A DNA stretch of 13,604 nucleotides from Erysipelotrichia bacterium (GTDB taxonomy: Bacteria; Bacillota_I; Bacilli_A; Erysipelotrichales; Erysipelotrichaceae). The notes under the pieces are model-generated. The model had not been told where the DNA came from, made no database searches, and was given only the letters and a program-made list of their open reading frames with translations. Positions within the stretch are counted from its first letter, which is position 1; each line of letters starts with the position of its first letter. The position numbers and the translations under genes were made by a program. The DNA lies in contig SAAR01000060.1 of NCBI GenBank assembly GCA_009916335.1, positions 1 to 13,604 on the forward strand, written 5' to 3'. This document shows positions 1 through 6,684 of this stretch, one piece after another.

Positions 1-32
1 CAATTTGGGCAATGAATAGTTGTTTGTTTCAT
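1..32 (-). CDS. 5' end of an unidentified gene running off the left edge
   Basis: Only ten full codons are visible, reading MKQTTIHCPN followed by a codon beginning TG, which must be Cys, Trp or a stop (TGA). The start is supported by a perfect AGGAGG at 37-42, four bases before the ATG. A Cys-Pro-Asn start with a possible second Cys recalls a zinc-ribbon opening, but this is too short to assign a family. It follows parB in the same direction but is separated from it by a terminator and about 300 bp, so it is probably its own transcription unit. Confidence 0.55.
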   Translation of the reverse strand, partial: MKQTTIHCPN

Positions 33-42
33 AGTTCCTCCT

Positions 43-336
43 AGTAAGAATATTTCTGATTATCTGATTAGCTATTATGCATACGCGATCTTATATTCGC
101 ATTGCTCTACACCTTGAATAGTTATCTATTTCCCTTTCCTTTTAAACGATGATTCCTTATCTCTATGTACATAGTAACATCATAATTTCCCTTTGTAAAT
201 AACTCGATTATCAAAGATTTATAGGGACATAAAAACAGATCATTTTTTAAAATAATATTTAACTTACTCTTTTTATCTAAACAAGATTTATAGGAATACA
301 AACTGGTTACTGTGCTAATTATATTGCCCTTTCATT
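43..336. other. gene-free stretch between the parB terminator and the left-edge gene
   Basis: About 300 bp of very AT-rich DNA with no convincing reading frame on either strand. It should contain the promoter of the left-edge gene. The best -10 I see on the minus strand is TATAAG (92-97), with a poor -35 (TTCAAG) 17 bp upstream, so I do not call it. The stretch contains a repeated 12-mer (listed separately) and a perfect 12-bp palindrome CTATGTACATAG at 163-174. No parS-like or Noc-binding-like palindrome was found here. Confidence 0.5.
214..294. repeat. pair of identical 12-bp direct repeats
   Basis: AAGATTTATAGG occurs at 214-225 and again at 283-294, 69 bp apart. On the minus strand, the direction of the left-edge gene, each copy reads CCTATAAATCTT and contains a TATAAA that resembles a -10 box. 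Neither copy has a good -35 at the right spacing. They could be tandem protein-binding sites or chance in AT-rich DNA. Confidence 0.4.
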
Positions 337-367
337 AAAAAGAACTCCTAAATAATCAGAGTTCTTT
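337..367 (-). terminator. intrinsic terminator after parB
   Basis: A perfect 9-bp stem (AAAGAACTC with GAGTTCTTT, 359-367 and 339-347) encloses an 11-base loop. On the minus strand it is followed directly by further T residues, giving a run of five. It lies 33 bp past the parB stop and should end the rsmG-noc-parA-parB transcript. Confidence 0.8.
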
Positions 368-400
368 ATTAACGATCTTAACTTTATTATTACCTAAACA

Positions 401-1291
401 CTATTCTTCTTCCAGACAATCTATTAATTCTAAAATACGGTTCAAATCCTCTGTTCCATGATAATGAATCACAATTTTTTGCTGATCTATCATTACCTTT
501 GTCTGTAATTTATCCTGTACTAATTTACTCACATGCTCATAAGTCGTGTCTTTTTCTTTCCTTGCCTTTTTAGGTTGTGGGTGTAAATACTCTTTTACTA
601 GTTTTTCAACTGCACGAACACTTAACTTTTCCTTTATTGCCTGTTTTGCCACTAACAACATATCTTCTTCACTATGTAATGAAAGTAAACTTCTTACATG
701 CCCCATTGACAATTCTTTTTTCACAACAAAATCTTGAATCTTTGCTGGTAGCTTTAACAAACGTAATGTATTCGTTACATGCTCTCTACTCTTACCAATG
801 CGTTTCGCTAGTTCTTCTTGTGTATAACCTAACTTATCACTCATCTTAGCAAGTGCTTGTGCTTCTTCAATCACATTCAAATCTTCTCTTTGAATATTTT
901 CAAGAAGGGCAATTTCCATCATCTGCTGATCATTAAATTCCACAATAATGGCAGGAATTTCTTTTAACCCTGCTAATTTACTGGCTCTTAAACGACGCTC
1001 CCCTGCAATTAATTCATATCCTTTTACACTCTTTTTAACAAGAATCGGTTGAAAAACACCATGTGTTTGAATAGATTCACTTAATTCCTGCAACGCTTTT
1101 TCATCAAACTCTTTTCTTGGCTGATATGGATTTGCTTTGATTTCTTTAAGAGGAATAGAAGTTGTATCACTCACCCCTTCTACTTTTTTATTCCCTTTTT
1201 GAATATCTTCTAATACATCGTTCACACTATCACCAAAAATAGCGGATAACCCTTCTAAATCATCTAATCCTTTTCCTAATTTTTTTGCCAT
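401..1291 (-). CDS. parB: chromosome-partitioning protein ParB (Spo0J)
   Basis: This is the CTP-dependent DNA clamp that loads at parS, spreads and recruits SMC for origin segregation. The 296-residue protein has the ParB N-terminal CTPase domain (PYQPR at 55-59, GERR at 97-100, ENIQR at 131-135), a helix-turn-helix around 155-200 and a C-terminal dimerisation segment. At the positions that separate parS from Noc-site binding it has the ParB residues Arg169, Thr175 and Gly197. The start at 1291 (MAKKLGKGLDD, typical of ParB) is preferred over an in-frame ATG at 1312, because AGGAG sits seven bases before it and the longer form would overlap parA. It is the last gene of the operon. No parS copy was found in or near it. 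Confidence 0.95.
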   Translation of the reverse strand: MAKKLGKGLDDLEGLSAIFGDSVNDVLEDIQKGNKKVEGVSDTTSIPLKEIKANPYQPRKEFDEKALQELSESIQTHGVFQPILVKKSVKGYELIAGERRLRASKLAGLKEIPAIIVEFNDQQMMEIALLENIQREDLNVIEEAQALAKMSDKLGYTQEELAKRIGKSREHVTNTLRLLKLPAKIQDFVVKKELSMGHVRSLLSLHSEEDMLLVAKQAIKEKLSVRAVEKLVKEYLHPQPKKARKEKDTTYEHVSKLVQDKLQTKVMIDQQKIVIHYHGTEDLNRILELIDCLEEE

Positions 1292-1298
1292 CACTGAT

Positions 1299-1303
1299 CT
1301 CCT
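1299..1303 (-). promoter_or_regulatory. ribosome binding site deciding the parB start
   Basis: AGGAG lies seven bases before the ATG at 1291 and overlaps the parA stop codon (TAG, 1302-1304). This suggests translational coupling and favours the shorter ParB. The alternative ATG at 1312 has no comparable site. Confidence 0.75.
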
Positions 1304-2072
1304 ACTTAGCATTCTGTTTCATAACTTCACTAGCTAATCCTGCATACGCTTTTGCCCCTTCACAGCGAACATCATATTCAAAAATAGACATCCCTCTACT
1401 TGGTGCTTCACTTAATCTAATATTTCTTGGAATATAATTTTTATAAACCTTATCCTTAAAATGTTTCATCACTTCCTGCTGTACTTCTAATGATAACTTA
1501 GTACGAGCATCAAACATTGTCAAAACAACACCTTCAATCACTAAATCTTTGTTAAATAACTGTTGTACTAATCGTATTGTCAATAATAACTGTAAGACTC
1601 CTTCTAATGCATAATACTCACATTGTACTGGAATCATAACAGAATCCGCAGCAGTTAAGGCATTCGTATTCAACAATCCTAATGATGGTGGACAATCAAT
1701 GATAATAAAATCATACTGATCCCTTACCTTATCTAGCTTATTTTTCAACAATTCTTCTTTCCCTGTTTCATATTTCGCCATTTGTAAATCAGCCCCAGCT
1801 AAAGAAATATTTGCTGGAATTATATCAATCGGTGGATTATTAATACTGATGATTACATCTTTTGCTTCACAATCCTCCATTACTAAATTATAAACCGTCT
1901 GTTTGCTCTCTTTCGCTTTTGCACCAACACCTTGTGTTGCATTTCCCTGTGGATCAAAATCAACAAGCAATACTTTTTTCCCTAGATACCCTAATCCAGA
2001 AGCTAAATTAATACTTGTCGTTGTTTTACCAACGCCACCTTTTTGATTTGATATTGCAATAATTTTTGCCAT
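1302..2072 (-). CDS. parA: chromosome-partitioning ATPase ParA (Soj)
   Basis: A 256-residue deviant-Walker ATPase that works with ParB in origin segregation and, in Bacillus, controls DnaA. The deviant Walker A motif KGGVGKTT spans residues 11-18, with the signature Lys11 and catalytic-loop Lys16. The switch motif VDFDPQGN gives Asp38 and Asp40, and the Walker B region reads IIIDCPPSLG. The chain is highly similar throughout to the chromosomal Soj family, including VQCEYYALEG and IPRNIRLSEAPS, and has the usual chromosomal length without a plasmid-type N-terminal DNA-binding extension. It starts 14 bp after noc ends, and its GAGGG ribosome site overlaps the noc stop codon. Confidence 0.96.
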   Translation of the reverse strand: MAKIIAISNQKGGVGKTTTSINLASGLGYLGKKVLLVDFDPQGNATQGVGAKAKESKQTVYNLVMEDCEAKDVIISINNPPIDIIPANISLAGADLQMAKYETGKEELLKNKLDKVRDQYDFIIIDCPPSLGLLNTNALTAADSVMIPVQCEYYALEGVLQLLLTIRLVQQLFNKDLVIEGVVLTMFDARTKLSLEVQQEVMKHFKDKVYKNYIPRNIRLSEAPSRGMSIFEYDVRCEGAKAYAGLASEVMKQNAK

Positions 2073-2086
2073 AATTACACTTCCCT

Positions 2087-2839
2087 CTATTTCTTTATTT
2101 TTAATTGAATATTGACATAATCCTCATCATCACTTGTTTTAAAATCAACATTTATTCCTGTTCTTTCAACCATTGCTACTGCTTGTTTAATCGTATTAAT
2201 CGCTACTTGCACATTGCGTGAATAGCCTTTTGTCTGTTTCTTTTTCTTCGGCTTTAACGTCTGCACTTTCTTTTCTGTTTGCTCCACGTTTAAACCTTCT
2301 TTAATAATACTATCTAATACCTTGTTTTGTTCCTCACTCGATAAAGAAAGCATTGCTCTAGCATGTCTTTCACTAATCATCTTACTCTCTACTGCGTTTT
2401 GAATATTATCGTTTAAATTCAATAAACGAATCTTATTTGCAATACTTGGTTGTGATTTTCCAATCTGCTCTGCTAATTCACTTTGTGTAATAAGCTGATA
2501 TTGCATAATCTTTAAATAGGCTTTCGCTTCTTCAATCGCACTTAAATTCTCTCTTTGAATATTTTCTATCAAAGCCTTATTCATACTTCCTGCTTCATTA
2601 TCATCAAGTACATATGCTTCAATTTCTGTATATCCTAATTTTTGTAACGCACGAAATCTTCGCTCACCAACAACAATCTCATACATACCATTTTTATCAC
2701 GCACACTAATGGGTTGAATCAAGCCATTTTCTTTAATTGACTTAGCTAACTCATCAATGCCTTTTTCATCAAAGTAATTTCTTGGCTGATATGGATTCGG
2801 CATCACTTTACTAACTTCTATTAATTTTAACTCTTTCAT
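2087..2839 (-). CDS. noc: nucleoid occlusion protein Noc (ParB family)
   Basis: A ParB paralogue of 250 residues that binds Noc sites and in Bacillus blocks division over the chromosome. It has PYQPR (16-20), GERRFR (58-63), ENIQR (92-96) and a helix-turn-helix. At the specificity positions it carries Gln130, Lys136 and Arg158, the Noc pattern, with the same spacing as Arg169, Thr175 and Gly197 in the neighbouring ParB. The C-terminal segment (YSRN...AINTIKQAVAMVE) also follows the Noc family. The order rsmG-noc-parA-parB is that of Bacillus. The start overlaps the rsmG stop as ATGA, and an in-frame TAA lies directly upstream, so no longer form exists. It therefore lacks the roughly 25-residue N-terminal extension with the amphipathic membrane helix seen in B. 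subtilis Noc. Confidence 0.87.
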   Translation of the reverse strand: MKELKLIEVSKVMPNPYQPRNYFDEKGIDELAKSIKENGLIQPISVRDKNGMYEIVVGERRFRALQKLGYTEIEAYVLDDNEAGSMNKALIENIQRENLSAIEEAKAYLKIMQYQLITQSELAEQIGKSQPSIANKIRLLNLNDNIQNAVESKMISERHARAMLSLSSEEQNKVLDSIIKEGLNVEQTEKKVQTLKPKKKKQTKGYSRNVQVAINTIKQAVAMVERTGINVDFKTSDDEDYVNIQLKIKK

Positions 2840-3558
2840 TTAACACGCCTCACTAATGGTTCTTTTTTAATCTTCGCAAACATTCTAGGATACTTCATTG
2901 CTGTTTTACGAACTTTTTTAAAACATAAATTCACACGTTTAGCACCTTCAAGCTCATAGCTATCGGTATTGATTAGCTGACACCCTAATACATCAATGGC
3001 ATATTGTGCTTGTTCTAATTCTTCTAAACCACTACTACCTTTCATTGCTAAAAATAAACCTTCTTCTTTAACTAAGGGAATACATAGCTCACTTAACATG
3101 ACTAAATTGGCAACAGCTCTAGCACTGACAACATCAAAATATTCACGATGCTTTTTAGCATAATCCTCAGCTCGTTCATTTTTAATCTGCACATCACTTA
3201 AAGTAAGCTCTTTTACTAATGTATTCAAAAAAAGACAACGTTTATTCAACGGTTCTAAAATCGTAATTTTTAAATCTGGATAAACAATTTTGAGGGGTAT
3301 ACTAGGAAAACCTGCACCTGCACCAACATCGCATAAATGACCACTTATTGATGTATGAAAAGAAGGTAAGATACAATCAAGAAAATGCTTTACATAAATT
3401 TCAGAACGCTCTGTAATGGCAGTTAAATTCATTTTTTCATTCCATTCAATCAATAAATCAGCATACTTTCTAAACTGAAATAACTGTTGTTCGCTTAAAA
3501 CAACCCCTTTTTCTTTTAATGTTTCGTATAGATTGATTTCATAATTTTCTAAATTCAT
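2836..3558 (-). CDS. rsmG: 16S rRNA (guanine-N7) methyltransferase RsmG (GidB)
   Basis: This SAM-dependent enzyme methylates a guanine in the 530 loop of 16S rRNA (G527 in E. coli numbering). The 240-residue length is normal. The N-terminal helix pair carries the family signature WNEKMNLTAIT (39-49) and KHFLDC. The SAM-binding loop is DVGAGAGFPSIPLK at 77-90, followed by ILEPLNKR, and SARAVANL is the conserved catalytic-site segment. The C-terminus is basic, as expected for RNA contact. The ATG follows GAGGGAAG, and it is the first gene of the operon behind a strong extended -10 promoter. In Bacillus the gene upstream is mnmG; here it is a gene-free stretch with decayed coding sequence. Confidence 0.96.
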   Translation of the reverse strand: MNLENYEINLYETLKEKGVVLSEQQLFQFRKYADLLIEWNEKMNLTAITERSEIYVKHFLDCILPSFHTSISGHLCDVGAGAGFPSIPLKIVYPDLKITILEPLNKRCLFLNTLVKELTLSDVQIKNERAEDYAKKHREYFDVVSARAVANLVMLSELCIPLVKEEGLFLAMKGSSGLEELEQAQYAIDVLGCQLINTDSYELEGAKRVNLCFKKVRKTAMKYPRMFAKIKKEPLVRRVK

Positions 3559-3581
3559 ACACTTCCCTCACTTGCCTATTT

Positions 3582-3590
3582 ATTATAACA
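3582..3590 (-). promoter_or_regulatory. extended -10 promoter of rsmG-noc-parA-parB
   Basis: TGTTATAAT on the minus strand is a perfect TGN plus TATAAT. The -35 region is poor (about three matches), as is common for extended -10 promoters. Transcription would start near 3575, giving a leader of about 16 bases that includes the GAGGG ribosome site. Confidence 0.75.
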
Positions 3591-3643
3591 AATTAAGGCT
3601 AAAAACTAAATATGTATTTCATAATTAAAAAGGATCTAAAAAC

Positions 3644-4364
3644 CTACCTTTTCAAATCCCCTACTAATTGTACATATTTACTATCTTGTATTTTTATTTT
3701 TTGAAGTACACACGAAGCTAATGTTTCAAAAGTTGCTGCACCATTCTTTTAAATAATGATTAATCATCTTCCTAGACTAATCATTACCCATTAATAAAGG
3801 TCCCATATCATTTTTCATTACCATATCAATGACGGGACCTTATTGATTATTCTTTTCTTCCAAATTTTTTACCTCTATTTTCTTTGGCTTTATTTTATCA
3901 TCTTTACTTCTTTTTTAGTTATCTGTTATGAATGTAACACATTCTTCAGCATAACAAGCAATTTAGATAAAATATTTTCTTTTTAATATAAACGTCTATT
4001 TCAATATTCATTTATATCTAGGATTGTTATTCTCTTATAATTAAATATCTATAACAATTGTTTTGTCATAACTATTCAATTGTCAATTAACTATATCTTT
4101 TAAGATACTTTTTAAATTGTCATTACTTTTTCTCTTATGTGTTATACCTTCTTTCGTCTTTTCTTTCTCGATTACTGTTTCCTCTAAGAGTTTATCTCCA
4201 CTTCTTTCCTTTCTCTTTTCACGTTTGCTTTACTTAAAGCTTGGAATGTTTCGATTTCAGTAACTGTTCAATTCAACTTCTTTTTGTTTGTTGAAATTAT
4301 CTGTATCACTTATAATTTCAACTCTCTAAGTTCCCATTGGTCTCGCCTCTCTTTCTTTTGATTA
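3644..4364 (-). pseudogene. probable decayed coding region, family unknown
   Basis: No intact gene lies in the 900 bp between the LytTR gene and rsmG, but the minus strand reads as successive protein-like pieces. In one frame there are 4329-4361 (ends RPMGT), 4260-4325 (has VEIISDTDNFNKQKEVE), 4086-4229 (48 codons, has LLEETVIEKEKTKEG), 3843-3914 (has KIKPKKIEVKNLEE) and 3780-3839 (has IDMVMKNDMGPLLMGN). In a second frame there are 4187-4267 (TVTEIETFQALSKANVK) and 3647-3748 (AATFETLASCVLQK through YVQLVGDLKR). The pieces follow one another with stops and small frame shifts between them, as in a worn-out gene. There may be two remnants, because 3915-4085 is poorer in such pieces. I do not recognise the family. 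The open pieces are short enough that chance remains possible. Confidence 0.42.
3797..3841. other. GGTCCC/GGGACC inverted repeat
   Basis: AAGGTCCC at 3797-3804 pairs perfectly with GGGACCTT at 3834-3841 around a 29-base loop, and the stem can lengthen past a one-base bulge. It stands out as GC-rich in an AT-rich stretch. There is no good T-run on either strand, so it is a weak terminator candidate; it lies inside the suspected gene remnant. Confidence 0.45.
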
Positions 4365-4455
4365 CATCTCTCTTTTTGTTCACTTACATTATATTTGATT
4401 TCAAGTAAAAAGAAAGAGGCATGGAAAAATTGGTTAAAACTCTGGAATTTTCTGT

Positions 4456-5133
4456 TTATAGCTTACTTTTTGAACGAATAAATTCAGTTAATGTGGCTTT
4501 TCTAGCACGACTGACTGGTAAAATTTCATGGTTGATTAGCTCAACTTGATCATCATCAACTTTAAATATATATTCATAATTAACAATAACGCCACTATGA
4601 ATACGGATAAAATCATATTGCAACAGCTCTTCACTTTTCTTCGCAATACTGCCACGTTCAACAAAGTTCCCCATTTTCGTATGATAGACTAAATTTTTAT
4701 CTTCTTTTTCAATATAGTAAATATCATGGTACTTTAAGCGTACTTTTATCCCATTATAATTAAAGAAATACTCTTTATGACTAATTAAACGTTCCTGTAA
4801 AAAAGGTTTAATGCGTTTTAATTCCTCTACATAATTTTCTACATCAATTGTAAAAATGCGTGTATAATACGAATATTCTTTGACTCCTTTTTCTTGCGAG
4901 CAATAAATAACAATCGCATTGCTTTTTTGATAATTCAATGCACTTGTTACTCGTATATTATTATATGCTTCATTTAAAATGATCACATCAAAAGCATTCG
5001 CATCATTGCGTTTAATAAATTCACTAATCTTTTCATAATGAACAAAGGAAAATTCATTATCTAAAACTTTAGATAATGTAAAAATCAAATCTTTGGCAAA
5101 TGCGTCTTTTTCAATGATTGCGATTCTTAACAT
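4456..5133 (-). CDS. LytTR-family DNA-binding protein with a degenerate receiver
   Basis: Residues 1-110 look like a response-regulator receiver and about 120-225 form a LytTR DNA-binding domain (KYHDIYYIEKEDKNLVYHT, then FIRIHSGVIVNYEYI and ILPVSRARK). In the receiver the segment FDVIILNEA puts Asn54 where the phospho-acceptor Asp is expected, and the N-terminal acidic cluster is reduced to EKD. Classical phosphorylation is therefore unlikely, and no histidine kinase lies nearby. The start is set at the ATG at 5133, seven bases after AGGAG; a TTG two codons upstream sits too close to that site. It has its own extended -10 promoter in the 40-bp gap after the GntR gene. Its target is unknown. 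No clear terminator follows it. Confidence 0.85.
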   Translation of the reverse strand: MLRIAIIEKDAFAKDLIFTLSKVLDNEFSFVHYEKISEFIKRNDANAFDVIILNEAYNNIRVTSALNYQKSNAIVIYCSQEKGVKEYSYYTRIFTIDVENYVEELKRIKPFLQERLISHKEYFFNYNGIKVRLKYHDIYYIEKEDKNLVYHTKMGNFVERGSIAKKSEELLQYDFIRIHSGVIVNYEYIFKVDDDQVELINHEILPVSRARKATLTEFIRSKSKL

Positions 5134-5140
5134 TTTCAAT

Positions 5141-5145
5141 CTCCT
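5141..5145 (-). promoter_or_regulatory. ribosome binding site deciding the LytTR gene start
   Basis: AGGAG is seven bases before the ATG at 5133 but only one base before the in-frame TTG at 5139, so the ATG is chosen. Confidence 0.75.
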
Positions 5146-5152
5146 TTTCTAT

Positions 5153-5161
5153 AGTATAGCA
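5153..5161 (-). promoter_or_regulatory. extended -10 promoter of the LytTR gene
   Basis: TGCTATACT on the minus strand matches TGN plus a TATAAT-like hexamer, with no good -35. Transcription would start near 5146, almost touching the ribosome site, so the leader would be only about 13 bases. Confidence 0.6.
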
Positions 5162-5174
5162 TATTCTTTAGAGC

Positions 5175-5924
5175 TTATTTTATATGAAAATTATTTAAGT
5201 TTCGTTTTGCTTCATATGTAAAAATAGTTTTATCACATCTAATATAACTTTCTGTATACTCTACCACATTTCCTGCTTTATCTGTCCCAATAAATTCGAA
5301 ATAATATAGAGGATCCTGTAGTTTAATACCAAGTTGTTTCGCTAATTTTTCATCGGCTTCAATAATGATTAGTTTTTGATCAAATTGCACAGGGAAATGT
5401 CCTTTTGTTTTCATATACTCATAGACAGAAACTTGTGCAAAATTATGCTCTTCAACATCATCAAAAAATTTGAATGGCATATAACAATATTCTGCAGCAA
5501 AAGGCTCGTCATTTGCATAACGAACACGATGTAATACATAAACATCTTCAAATTTTTCTAATTGTAATTTTGAACCAAGATAATTAAATGCTTTTGTAAG
5601 ACCTTTCATAATTACTTTATCTTTTCTTCTTACACCACGATCTTTTAAAAGTGCACCAAGTCCATACGCATCTTGTGTTCCCCAAGAAAGACGTTGTGTG
5701 TTTTTTCGTTGAACAAATGTCCCTTTTCCATGAATACGATATAAATATCCCTCATCCACAAGTAACTGAATCGCATTTTTTACTGTCATACGATTCACAC
5801 CATAAAGTTCCGCCAATTTACGCTCACTCGGTATGATTTCTCCTGGCAAATATTCACGATTTTTTATCTTTGCTATAATCGCCTCTTTAATTTGAAGATA
5901 AATTGGCATTCTATAATCAATCAT
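5175..5924 (-). CDS. GntR-family regulator with UTRA domain (HutC type), first of a pair
   Basis: A 249-residue repressor-type regulator. The winged helix spans about residues 5-74 (PIYLQIKEAI, LPGEIIPSERKLAELYGVNRMTVKNAI, then GYLYRIHGKGTFV). The UTRA effector-binding domain follows from about 90 to the end, with VLHRVRYANDEPFAAEYCYMP and EYTESYIRCDKTIF characteristic of the fold. UTRA regulators of this type usually sense a sugar phosphate or amino-sugar phosphate. The ATG at 5924 follows AGGAG at 5931-5935, which overlaps the stop codon of the upstream GntR gene, so the two are translationally coupled. Given the nearby PTS operon, a phosphorylated sugar derivative made by that system is a reasonable effector, but this is inference. 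Confidence 0.93.
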   Translation of the reverse strand: MIDYRMPIYLQIKEAIIAKIKNREYLPGEIIPSERKLAELYGVNRMTVKNAIQLLVDEGYLYRIHGKGTFVQRKNTQRLSWGTQDAYGLGALLKDRGVRRKDKVIMKGLTKAFNYLGSKLQLEKFEDVYVLHRVRYANDEPFAAEYCYMPFKFFDDVEEHNFAQVSVYEYMKTKGHFPVQFDQKLIIIEADEKLAKQLGIKLQDPLYYFEFIGTDKAGNVVEYTESYIRCDKTIFTYEAKRNLNNFHIK

Positions 5925-5933
5925 ATCGCTCTC

Positions 5934-6638
5934 CTATAAATTCTCATATACAAAGCGGTCCATTTTCATATAGGAAATCGAGTATTCAACAGGTTCATGT
6001 TCAGTTGAATACACCAATCCTTCTTGTACAACCACCAGCGTTCCTTCTTCCAGCTCTAAATAATCAGCAATATCTTTTGTTGCATTTTCTACCTTGATTT
6101 CTTGTTTTGAGTAATCTAAATCTATTAAAAACTCTTCTTCAATAATTCCATACAGTGATTTTGAGCTAAAATCACATCTATCTAATGTAGGTGCTATAGA
6201 AGCAGGAATATATGATAGATCAATGGATATTTTTTCTTCATTCAACATTCTTATACGTACAATGTAAAATATTTTAGTTCCTATAGGCAACTTGATTTTT
6301 GTAGATAACTCTTTATCTACTTCTTGTTTTTCTACTTTTATCACCCGTAAACTCATCTCTTTCCCTAAAGAAAGCATCATTTTTGTAGTTGATGATAATT
6401 GTGATACATTTTTTGTAATTCTTTTTGGCGATACAAAATACCCACTTCTTTCTTTAGCATAAATCCACCCTTCCTGTAATAATAGTTTTAATCCTGTTCT
6501 AACAGTTGGTCTTTGCACATCTAACAATGCTGCTAACTCTCTTTCACTAGGCAGTTTTTCACCTTCTAAAATGGGTTTATTTTCTATCATATATTTTATT
6601 TCATTACATATTAGTATATCTTGTGTTAACAATCTCAT
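5934..6638 (-). CDS. GntR-family regulator with UTRA domain, second of a pair
   Basis: A 234-residue protein with a GntR winged helix (ILEGEKLPSERELAALLDVQR at about 23-43, then PTVRTGLKLLLQEGWIYAKERSGYFV) and a UTRA domain (IVRIRMLNEEKISIDLSYIP, SLYGIIEEEF, EPVEYSISYMKMDRFVY). It is clearly different in sequence from the adjacent GntR protein, so this is not a recent duplication. Its recognition helix (VQRPTVRTGL) differs from that of the partner (VNRMTVKNAI), suggesting a different operator. It is transcribed first in the pair, from an extended -10 promoter about 25 bp upstream, and reads into the second GntR gene with a 9-bp gap. The ligand is unknown. Confidence 0.92.
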   Translation of the reverse strand: MRLLTQDILICNEIKYMIENKPILEGEKLPSERELAALLDVQRPTVRTGLKLLLQEGWIYAKERSGYFVSPKRITKNVSQLSSTTKMMLSLGKEMSLRVIKVEKQEVDKELSTKIKLPIGTKIFYIVRIRMLNEEKISIDLSYIPASIAPTLDRCDFSSKSLYGIIEEEFLIDLDYSKQEIKVENATKDIADYLELEEGTLVVVQEGLVYSTEHEPVEYSISYMKMDRFVYENL

Positions 6639-6660
6639 ATATAAACCTCTTTGCCATTTT

Positions 6661-6669
6661 ATTATAGCA
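6661..6669 (-). promoter_or_regulatory. extended -10 promoter of the two-GntR operon
   Basis: TGCTATAAT on the minus strand is a perfect extended -10. A weak -35 (TGTAAA) lies 17 bp upstream, overlapping the end of the acetyltransferase gene. Transcription should start near 6654, shortly before the GAGG ribosome site of the first GntR gene. Confidence 0.75.
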
Positions 6670-6684
6670 CAGCAAATACTGATT

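Noticed and set aside
1292..1312. ParB start at the ATG at 1312
   Set aside because: It overlaps parA, lacks a well-placed ribosome site and adds residues before the MAKKLGKGL opening.
401..3558. Search for parS or Noc-site palindromes in the rsmG-noc-parA-parB operon
   Set aside because: No CACGTG- or CCCGGG-centred palindrome with matching flanks was found by eye. The AAACAC/GTGTTT repeat near 1045-1060 has the wrong half-sites.
4400..4455. Terminator directly after the LytTR gene
   Set aside because: Only a bulged, A/U-only stem (GAAAATT with AATTTTTC) is possible, with no U-run at the right place.
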